A program made the translations under genes and the position numbers. Shown piece by piece: positions 1-19,651 of a DNA stretch of 64,000 bases. Every line of letters begins with the position of its first letter. Position 1 is the stretch's first letter. Source of the DNA: Paralvinella palmiformis (taxonomy: Eukaryota > Annelida > Polychaeta > Terebellida > Alvinellidae); contig JAODUP010001449.1 in the NCBI GenBank assembly GCA_025642065.1, forward strand, positions 1 to 64,000. Direction: 5' to 3'. The notes below the pieces were generated by a model that saw only the letters and a program-made list of their open reading frames with translations, was not told the origin of the DNA and did not search any database.

Positions 1-3000
1 AATTAAAAAAAAAAAGCCGGTTTAACAAAAAAAAAATAAAAGTAAAAACGTAAGCACAACAACAAAATATTACAACTGCAACAACAACGTAAAAAAAATG
101 CAAAAAAACGAGAATCAACAAAAACAAAATTTAAAGTAAGAACAACAAAACACAACAACAATAAAAATAGTAAAAATAAAAACAGTAAGCACAACAACAA
201 GAATAGCAGAACAGCAACAAAAACAAATATTACAAAACTGCAAGAAATACGAGAATCAACAAGAACAAAAAGAAAAAAGTAAGAACAACGAGAACATCAA
301 CAACAACAAAAACAGTAAGAGTAAAAACAGTAAGCACAACAACAAGAATAGCAGCAACAGCAACAACAACAAATATTACAAAACTGCAAGAAATACGAGA
401 ATCAACTAGAACAAAATGAAAAAAAGTAAGAACAACGAGAACATCAACAACAACAAAACAGTAACAGTAAGAACAGTTAGAACAACAACAAGAATATTAG
501 CAACTGCAACAACAACGAATATAAAAAACTGCAAGAAAAACGAGAATCAACAAGAACAAAAATTTAAAGTAAGAACAACAACAACATCAACAACAATAAA
601 AATAGTAAAAGTAAAAACAGTAAGCACAACAACAAGAATAGCAGAACTGCAACAACAACAAATATTACAAAACTGCAAGAAATACGAGACTCAACAAGAA
701 TAAAAAGAAAAAAGTAACAACAACGAGAACATCAACAACAACAAAAACAGTATGAGTAAAAACAGTAAGCACAACAACAAAAATATTAGCAACCAACAAC
801 AACAAATTTAAAAAATGCAAGAAATAAATCAAAAAAAACATAAATAATCAAATAAGAACAACGAGAATATCAACAACAACAAAACAGTAACAGTGACAAC
901 AGTTAGAACAACTACAAGAAGTGCAGCAACAGTATCAACAACAAATATTACGAAACTGCAAAAAAAAACGATCATCAAATAGAACAAAAAGAAAAAAAAT
1001 AAGAACAACGAGAACATCAATAACAACAAAATAATAAAAGTAAGAACAGTTAGAACAACAACAAGAAGTGCAGCAACAGAAACAACAACAAATATTACAA
1101 AACTACAAGAAATAAGAGCATCCAAAAGAATATAAAGAATTAAAAAAGAACAACGAGAACATCAACAACAACAAAAACAGTAAGAGTAAAAACAGTAAGC
1201 ACAACAACAACAATATTAGCAACTGCAACAACAACGAATACAAAAAACTGCAAGAAAAACGAGAATCAACAATAACAAAAATTTAAAGTAAGAACAACGA
1301 GAATATCAACAACAACAAAACAGTAACAGTGAGAACAGTTAGAACAACTACAAGAAGTGCAGCAACAGCAACAACAACAAATATTACAAAACTGCAAGAA
1401 ATACGAGCATCCAAAAGAATATAAAGAATTAAATAAGAACAACGAGAATATCAACAAGAATAAAAACAGTAAGAGTAAAAACAGTAAGCACAACAACAAG
1501 AATATTAGCAACTGCAACAACAACAAATATAAAAAACTGCAAGAAAAACGAGAATCAACAAGAACAAAAAGAATAAAAGTAAGAACAACAAGAACTTCAA
1601 CAACAATAAAACAGTAACAGTAAGAACAGTTAGAACAACAACAAGAAGTGCAGCAACAGCAACAACAACAAATATTACAAAACTGCAAGAAATACGAGAA
1701 TCAACAAGAACAAAAAGAATAAAAGTAAGAACAACGAGAACATCAACAACAACAAAACAGTAACAGTGACAACAGTTAGAACAACTACAAGAAGTGCAGC
1801 AACAGCATCAACAACAAATATTACGAAACTGCAAAAAAAACGATCATCAAATAGAACAAAAAGAATAAAAGTAAGAACAACGAGAACATCAATAACAACA
1901 AAATAATAAAAGTAAGAACAGTTAGAACAACAACAAGAAGTGCAGCAACAGAAACAACAACAAATATTACAAAACTACAAGAAATACGAGCATCCAAAAG
2001 AATATAAAGAATTAAAAAAGAACAACGAGAACATCAACAACAACAAAACAGTAACAGTGAGAACAGTTAGAACAACTACAAGAAGTGCAGCAACTGCAAC
2101 AACAACAAATATTACAAAACTGCAAGAAATACGAGCATCAAAAAGAACATAAATAATCAAATAAGAACAACGAGAATATCAACAACAATAACAACAGTTA
2201 GAGTAAAAACAGTAAGCACAACAACAAGAATAGCAGCAACAGCAACAACAACAAATATTACAAAACTGCAAGAAATACGAGAATCAACAAGAACAAAATG
2301 AAAAAAAGTAAGAACAACGAGAACATCAACAACAACAAAACAGTAACAGTAAGAACAGTTAGAACAACAACAAGAAGTGCAGCAACAGCAACAACAACAA
2401 ATATTACAAAACTGCAAGAAATACGAGACTCAACAAGAATAAAAAAGAAAAAAGTAAGAACAACGAGAACATCAACAACAACAAAAACAGTAAAAGTAAA
2501 AACAGTAAGCACAACAACAAAAATATTAGCAACTGTAACAACAACAAATATTACAAAACTGCAAGAAATACGAGCATCAAAAAGAACATAAATAATCAAA
2601 TAAGAACAACGAGAATATCAAAAAAAAAAACAGTAACAGTGACAACAGTTAGAACAACTACAAGAAGTGCAGCAACAGCATCAACAACAAATATTACGAA
2701 ACTGCAAAAAAAACGATCATCAAATAGAACAAAAAGAAAAAAAGTAAGAACAACGAGAACATCAATAACAACAAAATAATAAAAGTAAGAACAGTTAGAA
2801 CAACAACAAGAAGTGCAGCAACAGTAACAACAACAAATATTACAAAAGTGCAAGAAATTCGAGAATCAAATAGAACATAAATAATCAAATAAGAACAACG
2901 AGAATATCAACAACAATAACAACAGTTAGAGTACAAACAATAAGCACAACAACAAGAATAGCAGCAACAGCAACAACAACAAATATTACAAACTGCAAGA

Positions 3001-6000
3001 AATACGAGAATCAACAAGAACAAAAAGAATAAAAGTAAGAACAACGAGAACATCAACAACAACAAAACAGTAACAGTGACAACATTTAGAACAACTTTAA
3101 GAAGTGCAGCAACTGCAACAACAACAAATATTACAAAACTGCAAGAAATACGACAATCAACAAGAACATAAATAATCAAATAAGAACAACGAGAATATCA
3201 CAACAACAAAACAGTAACAGTGAGAACAGTTAGAACAACTACAAGAAGTGCAGCAACTGCAACAACAACAAATATTACAAAACTGCAAGACATACGAGCA
3301 TCAAAAAGAACAACAACAAGAAGTGCAGCAACAGCAACAACAACAAATATTACAAAACTGCAAGAAATACGAGAATCAAAAAGAACATAAATAATCAAAT
3401 AAGAACAACGAGAATATCAACAACAATAACAACAGTTAGAGTAAAAACAGTAAGCACAACAACAAAAATAGCAGCAACAGCAGCAACAACAAATATTACA
3501 AAACTGCAAGAAATACGAGAATTAACAAGAACAAAATGAAAAAAGTAAGAACAACGAGAACATCAACAACAACAAAACAGTAACAGTAAGAACAGTTAGA
3601 ACAACAACAAGAAGTGCAGCAACAGGAACAACAACAAATATTACAAAACTGCAAGAAATACGAGAATCAAAAAGAACAAAAAGAATAAAAGTAAGAACAA
3701 CGAGAACATCAACAACAATAAAACAGTAACAGTGACAACAGTTAGAACAACTACAAGAAGTGCAGCAACAGCATCAACAACAAATATTACGAAACTGCAA
3801 AAAAACGATCATCAAATAGAACAAAAAGAATAAAAGTAAGAACAACGAGAACATCAATAACAACAAAATAATAAAAGTAAGAACAGTTAGAACAACAACA
3901 AGAAGTGCAGCAACAGAAACAACAACAAATATTACAAAACTACAAGAAATAAGAGCATCCAAAAGAATATAAAGAATTAAAAAAGAACAACGAGAACATC
4001 AACAACAACAAAAACAGTAAGAGTAAAAACTGTAAGTACAACAACAACAATATTAGCAACTGCAACAACAACGAATACAAAAAACTGCAAGAAATACGAC
4101 AATCAAAAAGAACATAAATAATCAAATAAGAACAACGAGAATATCACAACAACAAAACAGTAACAGTGAGAACAATTAGAACAACTACAAGAAGTGCAGC
4201 AACTGCAACAACAACAAATATTACAAAACTGCAAGAAATACGAGCATCAAAAAGAACAAAAAGAATAAAAGTAAGAACAACGAGAACATCAATAACAACA
4301 AAATAATAAAAGTAAGAACAGTTAGAACAACAACAAGAAGTGCAGCAACAGAAACAACAACAAATATTACAAAACTACAAGAAATAAGAGCATCCAAAAG
4401 AATATAAAGAATTAAATAAGAACAACGAGAATATCAACAAGAATAAAAACAGTAAGAGTAAAAACAGTAAGCACAACAACAAGAATATTAGCAACTGCAA
4501 CAACAACGAATATAAAAAACTGCAAGAAAAACGAGAATCAACAAGAACAAAAATTTAAAGTAAGAACAACAACAACACCAACAACAATAAAAATAGTAAA
4601 AATAAAAACAGTAAGCACAACAACAAGAATAGCAGAACAGCAACAAAAACAAATATTACAAAACTGCAAGAAATACGAGAATCAACAAGAACAAAAAGAA
4701 AAAAGTAAGAACAACGAGAACATCAACAACAACAAAAACAGTAAGAGTAAAAACAGTAAGCACAACAACACAAATAGCAGCAACAGCAGCAACAACAAAT
4801 ATTACAAAACTGCAAGAAATACAAGAATTAACTAGAACAAAATGAAAAAAAGTAAGAACAACGAGAACATCAACAACAACAAAACAGTAACAGTAAGAAC
4901 AGTTAGAACAACAACAAGAAGTGCAGCAACAGCAACAACAACAAATATTACAAAACTGCAAGAAATACGAGAATCAACAAGAACAAAATGAAAAAAGTAA
5001 GAACAACGAGAACATCAACAACAACAAAAACAGTAAGAGTAAAAACAGTAAGCACAACAACAAGAATAGCAGAACTGCAACAACAACAAATATTACAAAA
5101 CTGCAAGAAATACGAGACTCAACAAGAATAAAAAGAAAAAAGTAACAACAACGAGAACATCAACAACAACAAAAACAGTATGAGTAAAAACAGTAAGCAC
5201 AACAACAAAAATATTAGCAACTGTAACAACAACAAATATTACAAAACTGCAAGAAATACGAGCATCAAAAAGAACATAAATAATCAAATAAGAACAACGA
5301 GAATATCAACAACAACAAAACAGTAACAGTGACAACAGTTAGAACAACTACAAGAAGTGCAGCAACAGCATCAACAACAAATATTACGAAACTGCAAAAA
5401 AAAACGATCATCAAATAGAACAAAAAGAAAAAAAAGTAAGAACAACGAGAACATCAATAACAACAAAATAATAAAAGTAAGAACAGTTAGAACAACAACA
5501 AGAAGTGCAGCAACAGAAACAACAACAAATATTACAAAACTACAAGAAATAAGAGCATCCAAAAGAATATAAAGAATTAAAAAAGAACAACGAGAACATC
5601 AACAACAACAAAAACAGTAAGAGTAAAAACTGTAAGCACAACAACAACAATATTAGCAACTGCAACAACAACGAATACAAAAAACTGCAAGAAATACGAG
5701 AATCAACAAGAACAAAAATTTAAAGTAAGAACAACAAGAACATCAACAACAATAAAAATAGTAACAATAAAAACAGTAAGCACAACAACAAGAATAGCAG
5801 AACTGCAACAACAACAAATATTACAAAACTGCAAGAAATACGAGAATCAACAAGAACAAAAAGAAAAAAATAAGAACAACGAGAACATCAACAACAACAA
5901 AAACAGTAAGAGTAAAAACAGTAAGCACAACAACAAAAATATTAGCAACTGTAACAACAACAAATATTACAAAACTGCAAGAAATACGAGCATCAAAAAG

Positions 6001-7846
6001 AACATAAATAATCAAATAAGAACAACGAGAATATCAACAACAACAAAACAGTAACAGTGAGAACAGTTAGAACAACTACAAGAAGTGCAGCAACAGAAAC
6101 AACAACAAATATTACAAAACTGCAAGAAATAAGAGCATCCAAAAGAATATAAAGAATTAAATAAGAACAACGAGAATATCAACAAGAATAAAAACAGTAA
6201 GAGTAAAAACAGTAAGCACAACAACAAGAATATTAGCAACTGCAACAACAACGAATATAAAAAACTGCAAGAAAAACGAGAATCAACAAGAACAAAAATT
6301 TAAAGTAAGAACAACAAGAACATCAACAACAATAAAAATAGTAACAATAAAAACAGTAAGCACAACAACAAGAATAGCAGAACTGCAACAACAACAAATA
6401 TTACAAACTGCAAGAAATACGAGAATCAACAAGAACAAAAAGAATAAAAGTAAGAACAACGAGAACATCAACAACAACAAAACAGTAACAGTGACAACAG
6501 TTAGAACAACTTTAAGAAGTGCAGCAACAGCAACAACAACAAATATTACAAAACTGCAAGAAATACGATCATCAAATAGAACAAAAAGAATAAAAGTAAG
6601 AACAACGAGAACATCAATAACAACAAAATAGTAAAAGTAAGAACAGTTAGAACAACAACAAGAAGTGCAGCAACAGCAACAACAACAAATATTACAAAAC
6701 TGCAAGAAATATGAACATCCAAAAGAATATAAAGAATTAAATAAGAACAACGAGAATATCAACAAGAATAAAAACAGTAAGATTAAAAACAGTAAGCACA
6801 ACAACAACAATATTAGCAACTGCAACAACAACGAATACAAAAAACTGCAAGAAAACGAGAATCAACAATAACAAAAATTTAAAGTAAGAACAACGAGAAT
6901 ATCAACAACAACAAAACAGTAACAGTGAGAACAGTTAGAACAACTACAAGAAGTGCAGCAACAGCAACAACAACAAATATTACAAAACTGCAAGAAATAC
7001 GAGCATCCAAAAGAATATAAAGAATTAAATAAGAACAACGAGAATATCAACAAGAATAAAAACAGTAAGAGTAAAAACAGTAAGCACAACAACAAGAATA
7101 TTAGCAACTGCAACAACAACGAATATAAAAAACTGCAAGAAAAACGAGAATCAACAAGAACAAAAAGAATAAAAGTAAGAACAACAAGAACTTCAACAAG
7201 AATAAAGCAGTAACATTAAGAACAGTTAGAACAACAACTAGAAGTGCAGCAACAGGAACAACAACAAATATTATAAAACTGCAAGAAATACGAGAATCAA
7301 CAAGAACAAGAAGAATAAAAGTAAGAACAACGAGAACATCAACAACAACAAAACAGTAACAGTGACAACAGTTAGAACAACTACAACAAGTGCAGCAACA
7401 GCAACAACAACAAATATTATAAAACTGCAAGAAATACTAAAATCAAAAAGAACAAAAAAGAATAAAAGTAAGAACAACGAGAACATAAATAACAACAAAA
7501 TATTAAAAGTAAGAACAGTTAGAACAACAACAATAAGTGTAGCAACAGTAACAACAACAAATATTACAAAACTGCAAGAAATAAGAGCATCCAAAAGAAT
7601 GTAAAGAATTAAATAAGAACAACGAGAATATCAACAAGAATAACAACAGTAATAGTAAAAACAGTAAGCAAAACAACAACAATATTAGCAACTGCAAGAA
7701 CAACAACAAATATAAAAAACTGCAAGAAAAACGAGAATCAACAAGAACAAAAAGAATAAAAGTAAGAACAACAAGAACTTCAACAACAATAAAACAGTAA
7801 CAGTAAGAACAACGAGAACATGAACATGAACAACAACAAATGTAAT
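1..7846. repeat. Long A-rich satellite array, about 146-bp period
   Basis: The stretch is one head-to-tail tandem repeat. The marker gaacaacgaga recurs at 1875, 2020, 2165, 2312, 2458 and 2604, giving a period of 145-147 bp and roughly 53 copies. The + strand is very A-rich and T-poor, built from CAA/ACAA runs. Unit variants form a higher-order pattern: one variant with caataacaacaaaataat starts near 1018, 1890, 2763, 3854, 4290, 5454 and 6614, spacings close to 6, 6, 7.5, 3, 8 and 8 units. A truncated half-unit lies near 3300. Open frames on both strands (Asn/Lys/Gln-rich on +, Leu/Val/Cys-rich on -) follow from the composition and are not treated as genes. The array runs off the left edge. 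Confidence 0.97.
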
Positions 7847-7871
7847 TATAAATTATTACGACTATTCATAG

Positions 7872-13398
<5,527 letters not shown>

Positions 13399-14000
13399 AC
13401 CAGTAACCAAGGTTGAAATAGTGTGAAGAAGATATTCCTTATTATTTATTTTCATATAATTTCCCTTACAATTCGTATATCGGTGGGGCTGGCACAATTA
13501 AGTCTAGACTAACGTTCATTAAATAAATAGGTAGCGTCAATTAAAAAAGAAATTCAGTATCCAGGTAGCACATTTATAATTTAGTATCACGTGTATCGGT
13601 CTTTATGTGACCAAAAAAGAAAGTTGGATACATAACCTTAATATTTATTTCCCGGTGAAATCAATAATTTCACTCATATGCCAATTAATACAGAAAACTT
13701 CACTCAGATCGGTGTACTGAAGTCGTATTTCGTACCACAAATATAAACATATTTCAGCGGTATTTAGAAGGACCATTTAAATCTCTATTTTCCCATCATG
13801 CTGAATGAATATTTAGTAATTTTTGTTGTTATTTTATTATTATTATTAATATAACGAACATTTTCTTCAGTATCGTGTCTCTAATCGTTATACAAGTAAC
13901 ACGAGTAGCTACACAATCCTAAAAGGTATCGCGTAAATCGCGAACCAATATCTGGCATTGTATTTAGTTTAGATATGCCTTTGAAACAATACGAAGTATT
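13399..14000. other. Intergenic, no gene seen
   Basis: AT-rich downstream flank of the VWD-CBM14-LamG gene. It holds the candidate poly(A) signal at 13522 and nothing else I recognise. Confidence 0.5.
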
Positions 14001-15494
14001 TACACGTACGTGAGCCGTACGCTTAGACCCGTAGTCTACATTCAGACCCGTAGTCTAAACGTGTATGTAGACCATAGACTAAACGTACGTGAGGATGCGC
14101 GCGCATTTGTTTTTGCGTGAGGATGCGCGTGCATATGTTCTTGAAACAATAATAGAGAAGTTAGTGTCTACCATTGACCTGAAAGAAAACTAGATCGAGC
14201 ACTCAGTGGTGATCATTGACCTAAAAGAAAACTAGACCGAACACGGCCGCCGATTAGATGGCAAACAGGTTCCAACTTCCGGTCGAGGAAATAGGAACGC
14301 AGGTTTATAAACGAGGTGAATTATTATTGTATCGATGGTTGCATAAGCCGTGTGCGTGGAAGTAATACAAATGGGGTGTCTTTTCATCGGTAAGTATAAG
14401 GAACACATTTAAAATAGCTGTTAAAGCGGGGTTTTTTGGCGGGAAATTAAGCTTAACAGTTATTATATTTAGCCTGTACGACAACCGCCGGCCTATCTCT
14501 GGTGTTTGATGCCAATTAAACTAGATATATGGACTTGAATAAAACGACATTTACATATTTCATGGCATATAATAGGAGAGGAATAATACAGATTGGCTGC
14601 ACATACAAAATTATAATGCACACATCACAATAAATGTCCGTATTCGTAGGTTCAAAACTCGAAGCGCAACCGCTTCAACTCTGCTTTTTCCCTTGCCGGA
14701 AGTCGGAGCTGTTTGGTCATGGCGGTCAATTCAAATGCTTCTAACTGCTCGGTCTAGTTTTATATTTAGGTCAATGGTGGTGATTGATTGGGCCGCCATG
14801 ACCAAACAGCGCTGACTTCCGGTAGGGGCAAAAAGCAAGTTGGAGTGGCTGCTCTTCGAGTTTTGAACATATGAATACGGGCGAAATATATTAATGGTTA
14901 AGCTTAATTTCCCGCCAAAAAATCGCTTTAACATCTATTTTAAATGTGTTCTTATATCTACCTATGAAAAGGTATTCCTTATGTATTACTTCCACGCTCA
15001 CGGCTTATGCAACCAACAACATAACAAGAAATCACCATGTTTATAAACCTGAGTTTAACAGTCGACGTTCGTTTTTACCCTGGCCGGAAGTTGGGACCTA
15101 TTTGCCATCAAATCAGCGGCCGTGTTCGATCTAGTTTTCTTTCAAGTCTATGTCTATCTTATCATTTAGGTTTGGTGATTTAGTTAATAAAACTATTCTG
15201 ACATCTCACACTGTATAACTTTAATCAATTAAAAGGCTACAGAATTCCAATACTTTTAAGATTAAAGTCTAAGATAAAGTAGTACGTCCCGTAGTTGTAG
15301 AACTTATGTATATGAACACACATGCGCGAAACAAAAACTCACGTAGGTTTAGACCCCAGTACTAAAGATACCACAGTTAGACAAATGGCATTAAAACTAT
15401 AACTCGTGTAACCGGAAATTAAAACATACGCATGCGCATAATGGCTCACGTACGTTTAGACTACGGGGATAAACGTACGGCTCACGTACACGTA
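14001..15494. mobile_element. 1.5-kb nested palindromic (foldback) element
   Basis: Three nested inverted-repeat pairs. Outer: ACGTGAGCCGTACG at 14008 against its complement near 15473-15487. Middle: 14200-14460 against 14890-15140, sharing CGGCCGC, GTTTATAAAC and AGCTTAA-TTCCCGCC segments in inverse order. Inner: 14638-14727 against 14791-14880, sharing CCAAACAG and TTCAAAACTCGA segments. No transposase was seen. No clear target duplication was found. A single arm-like copy is at 27083-27235. Probably a non-autonomous foldback or MITE-like DNA transposon; the superfamily is unassigned. Confidence 0.8.
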
Positions 15495-16085
15495 GCCACT
15501 GCCTTTTTTATTTTGCCCTGTTTTAATACAGTTGTTCGTAAATACTTTTAAATCTTTTATGATAAGCAGGTCGTTGGGAGTGTTTTTTCACTGCATGGTA
15601 CCATAATTTATTATTGTGACAAATCATCCTTTAGAGTCCGAGATATTCGTCTAAAACATGATTTTAGCCTCATTGAGATCTTCGAAGGATTTAGAAAAGT
15701 ATCATTTAATAGTTTATGTATAGTATATATTGACCACGAGTAACCCTGAGCACCCTTTCTTTAACGTGATCATACTTGAAAAGGAGTCGTTTTTACACCA
15801 AACAATAATACAGTCAATGCAATCCATCTGTTATTTAAAGGTTAACATAAGGAAATAAGCAGAAACAGGTGATTATGAGAACGAGACTAGTTTTTATTTG
15901 GCATGGGAGATTGCTCGGCAGCCAGACGAAACACCGAACCCTAGGGAAATACCATTGAAAATACCTGATCTAACCCACTTTGTTAGATATTCATCAGGAA
16001 CCTAAGATATCCAAACTTCGCTAAAAGTCTCAAAATGGAAAATTGACAAGACCGACTGAGTTTAAGGTAATTAGACCCTTGTACA
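15495..16085. other. Intergenic, nothing recognised
   Basis: AT-rich sequence with no ORF, tRNA head or inverted repeat that I could support. Confidence 0.5.
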
Positions 16086-16416
16086 TCAATATACTGGGGA
16101 ACAAGTCTCTCCAAACATCATATTTGCAGTGATGGCATATTCTGGATCACGATTGACTGTATCATTCAGTTGTTTCCAGTGTGCATAGGAAAGGTTTGAC
16201 CGATGGTATCCAAGGCTATGGCATGACTCTAAACATTCCTTTTTATCTTCTGATAGTGTAAGTTCCAATTCAGCCAGAGCCATAACAGAAGGCAACAGGT
16301 TTACAGTGTTTGTCATATATTCAATAATGACGACATTATTAGTGGAGAGGTTTCCTCCAGATACATCAACCAATTCAGGTGTTGGAACTACATCTGACAC
16401 ACATTTGTAATGTTGA
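16086..16416 (-). CDS. Orphan exon-like ORF, unknown product
   Basis: The minus frame ends in TAA just upstream of 16086 and reads DVVPTPELVDVSGGNLSTNN ... GETCSPVY. A plausible acceptor, GTGTGTCAG|ATG, sits near 16400. The upstream half of the open frame (Tyr run and beyond) is retrotransposon tail, so the gene, if real, was split or flanked by that insertion. No family recognised. It could be a transposon-derived fragment. Confidence 0.3.
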
Positions 16417-16430
16417 GAGATTAAAGGGTA

Positions 16431-17960
16431 GTAGTAGTAGTATTTATTTCCAATTTCAATATCAAATAGCGTATACATAATGTAATTTTACAAGTATATT
16501 ACATATAAAGAAATTGGGGGACCAATGTAGCCGAAGCTGTCTTCCCATTGGCCCCGAACAATCATAGCTAATAATAGTCAGCTCGATAAAACGCCGTTTG
16601 TGTATTTGCATGTCTGGTCGTGTGTGTATTGGAAGTATGTGGACCAGGTACCAAAAAATCATATAATTACCTAGACATGTGTGCATTGACAACAGTAAGG
16701 GTTGTTGCATTTTACAGATGCTGAGTAAGTAGCTAAGATGTAACTTTTCAGGGTTTTCTTAGTTTTTTATCTTGAATTACAAGTGGAAAGGATACTATTC
16801 CAATTGTTCCATATAATGGGAAAATTGACTAACGGCAACTTACTGGATAGTGCAGAGTTACATCGAGGTACATGCATATGACTAGATTGCCATCGAAGGA
16901 TATAGGAAGTCTCTTGTTAATAAAGTCGTCCATGAACAAACATACGTGGTATTGATACATGTCACTTAATTTTAAGATTTCACAATTTTTGAATAAGGGA
17001 TCGGTATGATTGTTATAACCCGCATTATTAATAATACGAATAGCTCTTTTCTGCAAAGACACAGTTTTCTGAAGGATTGATGAATTGGCGTTCCCCCAAA
17101 TTAGTATACCATATGAGATATATGGTTGTATGAGAGCCAGGTATAAAGTTTTCAGACTATTTTTCGGTAGGAATTTCTTTACTTGTTTTATGCCATATAT
17201 GGCCCGAGAAATCTTATTTTTCACGTAAATCAAATGATATTTCCATGAAAGAGTCTCGTCCAGAAAGACACCAAGAAATTTGATGGTTTTCTCTTGGAAT
17301 TGAGAACCAATTTGCTCTAAATGAGTACCACCAACTGAAATGTCCAAGATGTTAAAACCCAAATTTGTTTGTACCACCTTTGAAAACCATATATTTTGTT
17401 TTTATTTAGCGAGAGACTATTTGCACAAAACCATACAAATAAGTTATTCATTTCTACATTTGCCCTTTGATATAAGGTGGAAATATCAGTATCACTAATG
17501 ATTAAAGAAGTGTCGTCTGCAAAAGATAATATATGTGCATTTGTGGATTTTGATATATCATTAACATATATTAGGTATAGCAAAGGACCTAGGATAGATC
17601 CTTGTGGTACCCCACAGTTCATGAATTCAATATCTGACTTCGTTTTACCGATTTGAACATATTGTTTCCCATTCACAAGATAACTGGCAAACCATTTGTT
17701 GGCGACTCCCCTAATACCGTAATAATTTAATTTATTTAATAATGTGTCTGTCTTTATAACATCAAATACTTTTGAGAGGTCGCAGAAAATAGATAAGGTA
17801 ACTTGCTTAGGAGTCGAATTATTAGCTAATGCACATTGATTTAATAAATGTATAATTGGGTTAATTGTTGAGTGTTTCTCACGAAAACCATACTGATGTT
17901 TGTAAAGAATATTATTTCTATTGAGGAAGCTCATTACCTTGTTTCTTGGGTCTTGGTCAT
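16431..17960 (-). mobile_element. Decayed non-LTR retrotransposon (CR1/jockey-type), 5' truncated
   Basis: Reverse transcriptase palm motifs in order: QYGFREKHSTIN, FCDLSKVFD, GVPQGSILGPLLY, and FADD (17512-17523). The thumb/C-terminal region follows as YGIKQVKKFLP...LYLALIQPYISYGILIWG. At least two frameshifts break it, near 17375 (between LSLNKNK and YMVF) and near 16895 (before HMHVPRC). The 3' end carries a (TAC)n tail at about 16431-16441. Endonuclease and the N-terminal RT fingers are missing. CR1, Rex1 and Daphne clades cannot be separated by eye. Confidence 0.9.
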
Positions 17961-17988
17961 CTGCCGTTGAATGCGTTGGATTAGCATA

Positions 17989-18173
17989 TGATGATGATTC
18001 ATGTTTTAAGGCCAGGTTTGTGATAGGCTAAATGGGGCGAGCGACCTCCAACGGTACTGAAGCGAAGTCAAAGATGAAACACCCTTAATTAAGATATGAC
18101 CAGGCCCAGAGATTTGAACTCCGGTCGGAGTGATGTGTGGTCCAACGCGCTACCAACTAAACCACGGAGGCGC
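17989..18173 (-). mobile_element. SINE family 1, full-length copy
   Basis: Read on the minus strand: tRNA-like head with A box (GTTTAGTTGGTAG) and B box (GAGTTCAAATC) ending near 18173, then body with CTTCGCTTCA and CGCTCGCCCCATTTAGCC. It lies just upstream of the truncated RT element. Confidence 0.85.
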
Positions 18174-18296
18174 CGTACTAGTAGTAGTAATAATAAAATT
18201 AGCTGTAGTAGTAGCAGCAAATCTATATTATTATTTATTCTGGTCAAAACCACAATCAATAAACATGTCACCGTTCAAGAAATCTCAATACCTATA

Positions 18297-18598
18297 CAGT
18301 GGGCCCACAATATAACCCGATTGGGCTGTTTGTTTATCTGATTCAGCCAAGGTGGTGTGTAATTAAGTTTGTGATCAATAAGTCTACTGGTGGGTAAGTT
18401 GTGGCCGTAGGCTATGTTTTATTTGTGATTACAAACTGTGAAATCACGTTCGAATTAATTCGAAAATTTGTATCGGTTAGTGGCGGATTTCATGCCATTT
18501 CGTATAAAAATGTTCTGTCGTGGATTCTACGAATCGGGGTCCAAGGTCTGAATGTGTTATATTCGATTTCGTGTTATAACGGACTACGGGCCGTACTG
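18297..18598. mobile_element. 302-bp Tigger/pogo-type MITE with TA target sites
   Basis: Terminal inverted repeats start CAGTGGGCCCACAATATAAC (18297) and, read from the other end, CAGTACGGCCCGTAG (18598). TA flanks both sides (18295-18296, 18599-18600). The interior matches the element at 37744-38661, including GGTCCAAGGTCTGA and the TTATAAC-containing end. Confidence 0.82.
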
Positions 18599-18600
18599 TA

Positions 18601-19190
18601 TTTGGCAGGAAATTCTTCTTAAACCATAATTTGACAATTCCCTGTTTTGTCCATCCGTTGTCGCTCACACTCCAGGTAGTGCCACCAGAAGCAGTTTCTA
18701 ACTCAAAACAATTCAGAGCCCCTTACGTATCATATGTGGTGATTTGTTCCATTCATTAGTATTAACTGCTCCAATAACTGTTAGCATTTCCTTGTTTCCA
18801 TTTGAGGACACTGAATGGCCTAAATTATGCCGATGTGTCGTTAAACAACATTCATCCTTATTTCCATTTGACCTACTGTGCAGAGATTTTGTACCAGACC
18901 TACCCAGTAACTTCCTTGGCTTGTGACAAGGACAATTCCAGTTTCATCCATGTTCCAAATTTTTGCTGCACGTTTATCAAACATGTACTTAATCAGTGTT
19001 CAGACAAATTGCTTCAAAGTATGGCTTCACAATTTCCCGGGCCATACCCTGATGGTGAACAGCTGTTGTTGGCTCTGGTTTTATTAACTTCAGATCAGGG
19101 TGTCGCTTCAGCATTCCACACCACTACTTATTTGGCGGCTTTCCACCTTTGAACTTCACACCATACGTTTTCGCATGCTGCCCAGTATAT
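18601..19190 (-). pseudogene. Decayed Tigger/pogo-like transposase
   Basis: Minus-strand fragments: LKRHPDLKLIKPEPTTA, REIVKPYFEAICLNTD, KIWNMDETGIVLVTSQGSYW (the DETG box with the first catalytic Asp), and WTKQGIVKLWFKKNFLPN. These match DDE transposases of the Tigger/pogo group. In-frame stops and frameshifts separate the pieces. The reading frame halts at the TA that borders the MITE at 18297-18598, so the MITE probably interrupted it. Confidence 0.8.
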
Positions 19191-19229
19191 ATCAGAACAT
19201 GTTTCTTGGCAAATCCTACACCCATCTAG

Positions 19230-19543
19230 TAACCGCCGACACATGTGACTATAGGATGGCGAACGTTCTCAGCCGGAACCAGAAACATTACACTGACCAG
19301 GACGGGGGAAGACTATGCGACTATCTCGTTTATCACGGATACAGGAAGTGTTACTTGAAGTATCCAGATGATCCGTGTACTTGCAATGGGATCGTGGCCA
19401 TATGCGCCGAGGCCATGGTCCCGCCGGTTCAGGATACATGTCGGGTGATGGAACGAGATGGCGCCTTGTGTTGTCGAAGAAAATCCGGAAGATGCTCCAG
19501 AAATCTGCTAATTGGTCGAGAACTGAACGAACCATCGCGATAG
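19230..19543 (+). CDS. Possible Cys-rich exon, unknown product
   Basis: Open frame with ten Cys in about 95 residues: TADTCDY, RLCDYLVYHGYRKCYL, DPCTCNGIVAIC, QDTCRV, ALCCRRKSGRC. A possible acceptor CATCTAG lies at 19229, and a possible donor ATTG|GTCGAG follows at 19514; otherwise TAG ends it at 19543. Base composition is more GC-rich than the surroundings. It overlaps nothing recognised. It may be a secreted Cys-rich protein exon or a chance frame. Confidence 0.3.
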
Positions 19544-19626
19544 GAGGTCGTATCGTAATTACTTCTGGATCGGTCAAATGTAATCTGTTGGCATGGCAAA
19601 TCGGTTTCTTGTATCATGATACAATC

Positions 19627-19651
19627 TATATATATATATATATATATATAT
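19627..19651. repeat. (TA)n microsatellite
   Basis: Short uninterrupted TA repeat. Confidence 0.9.
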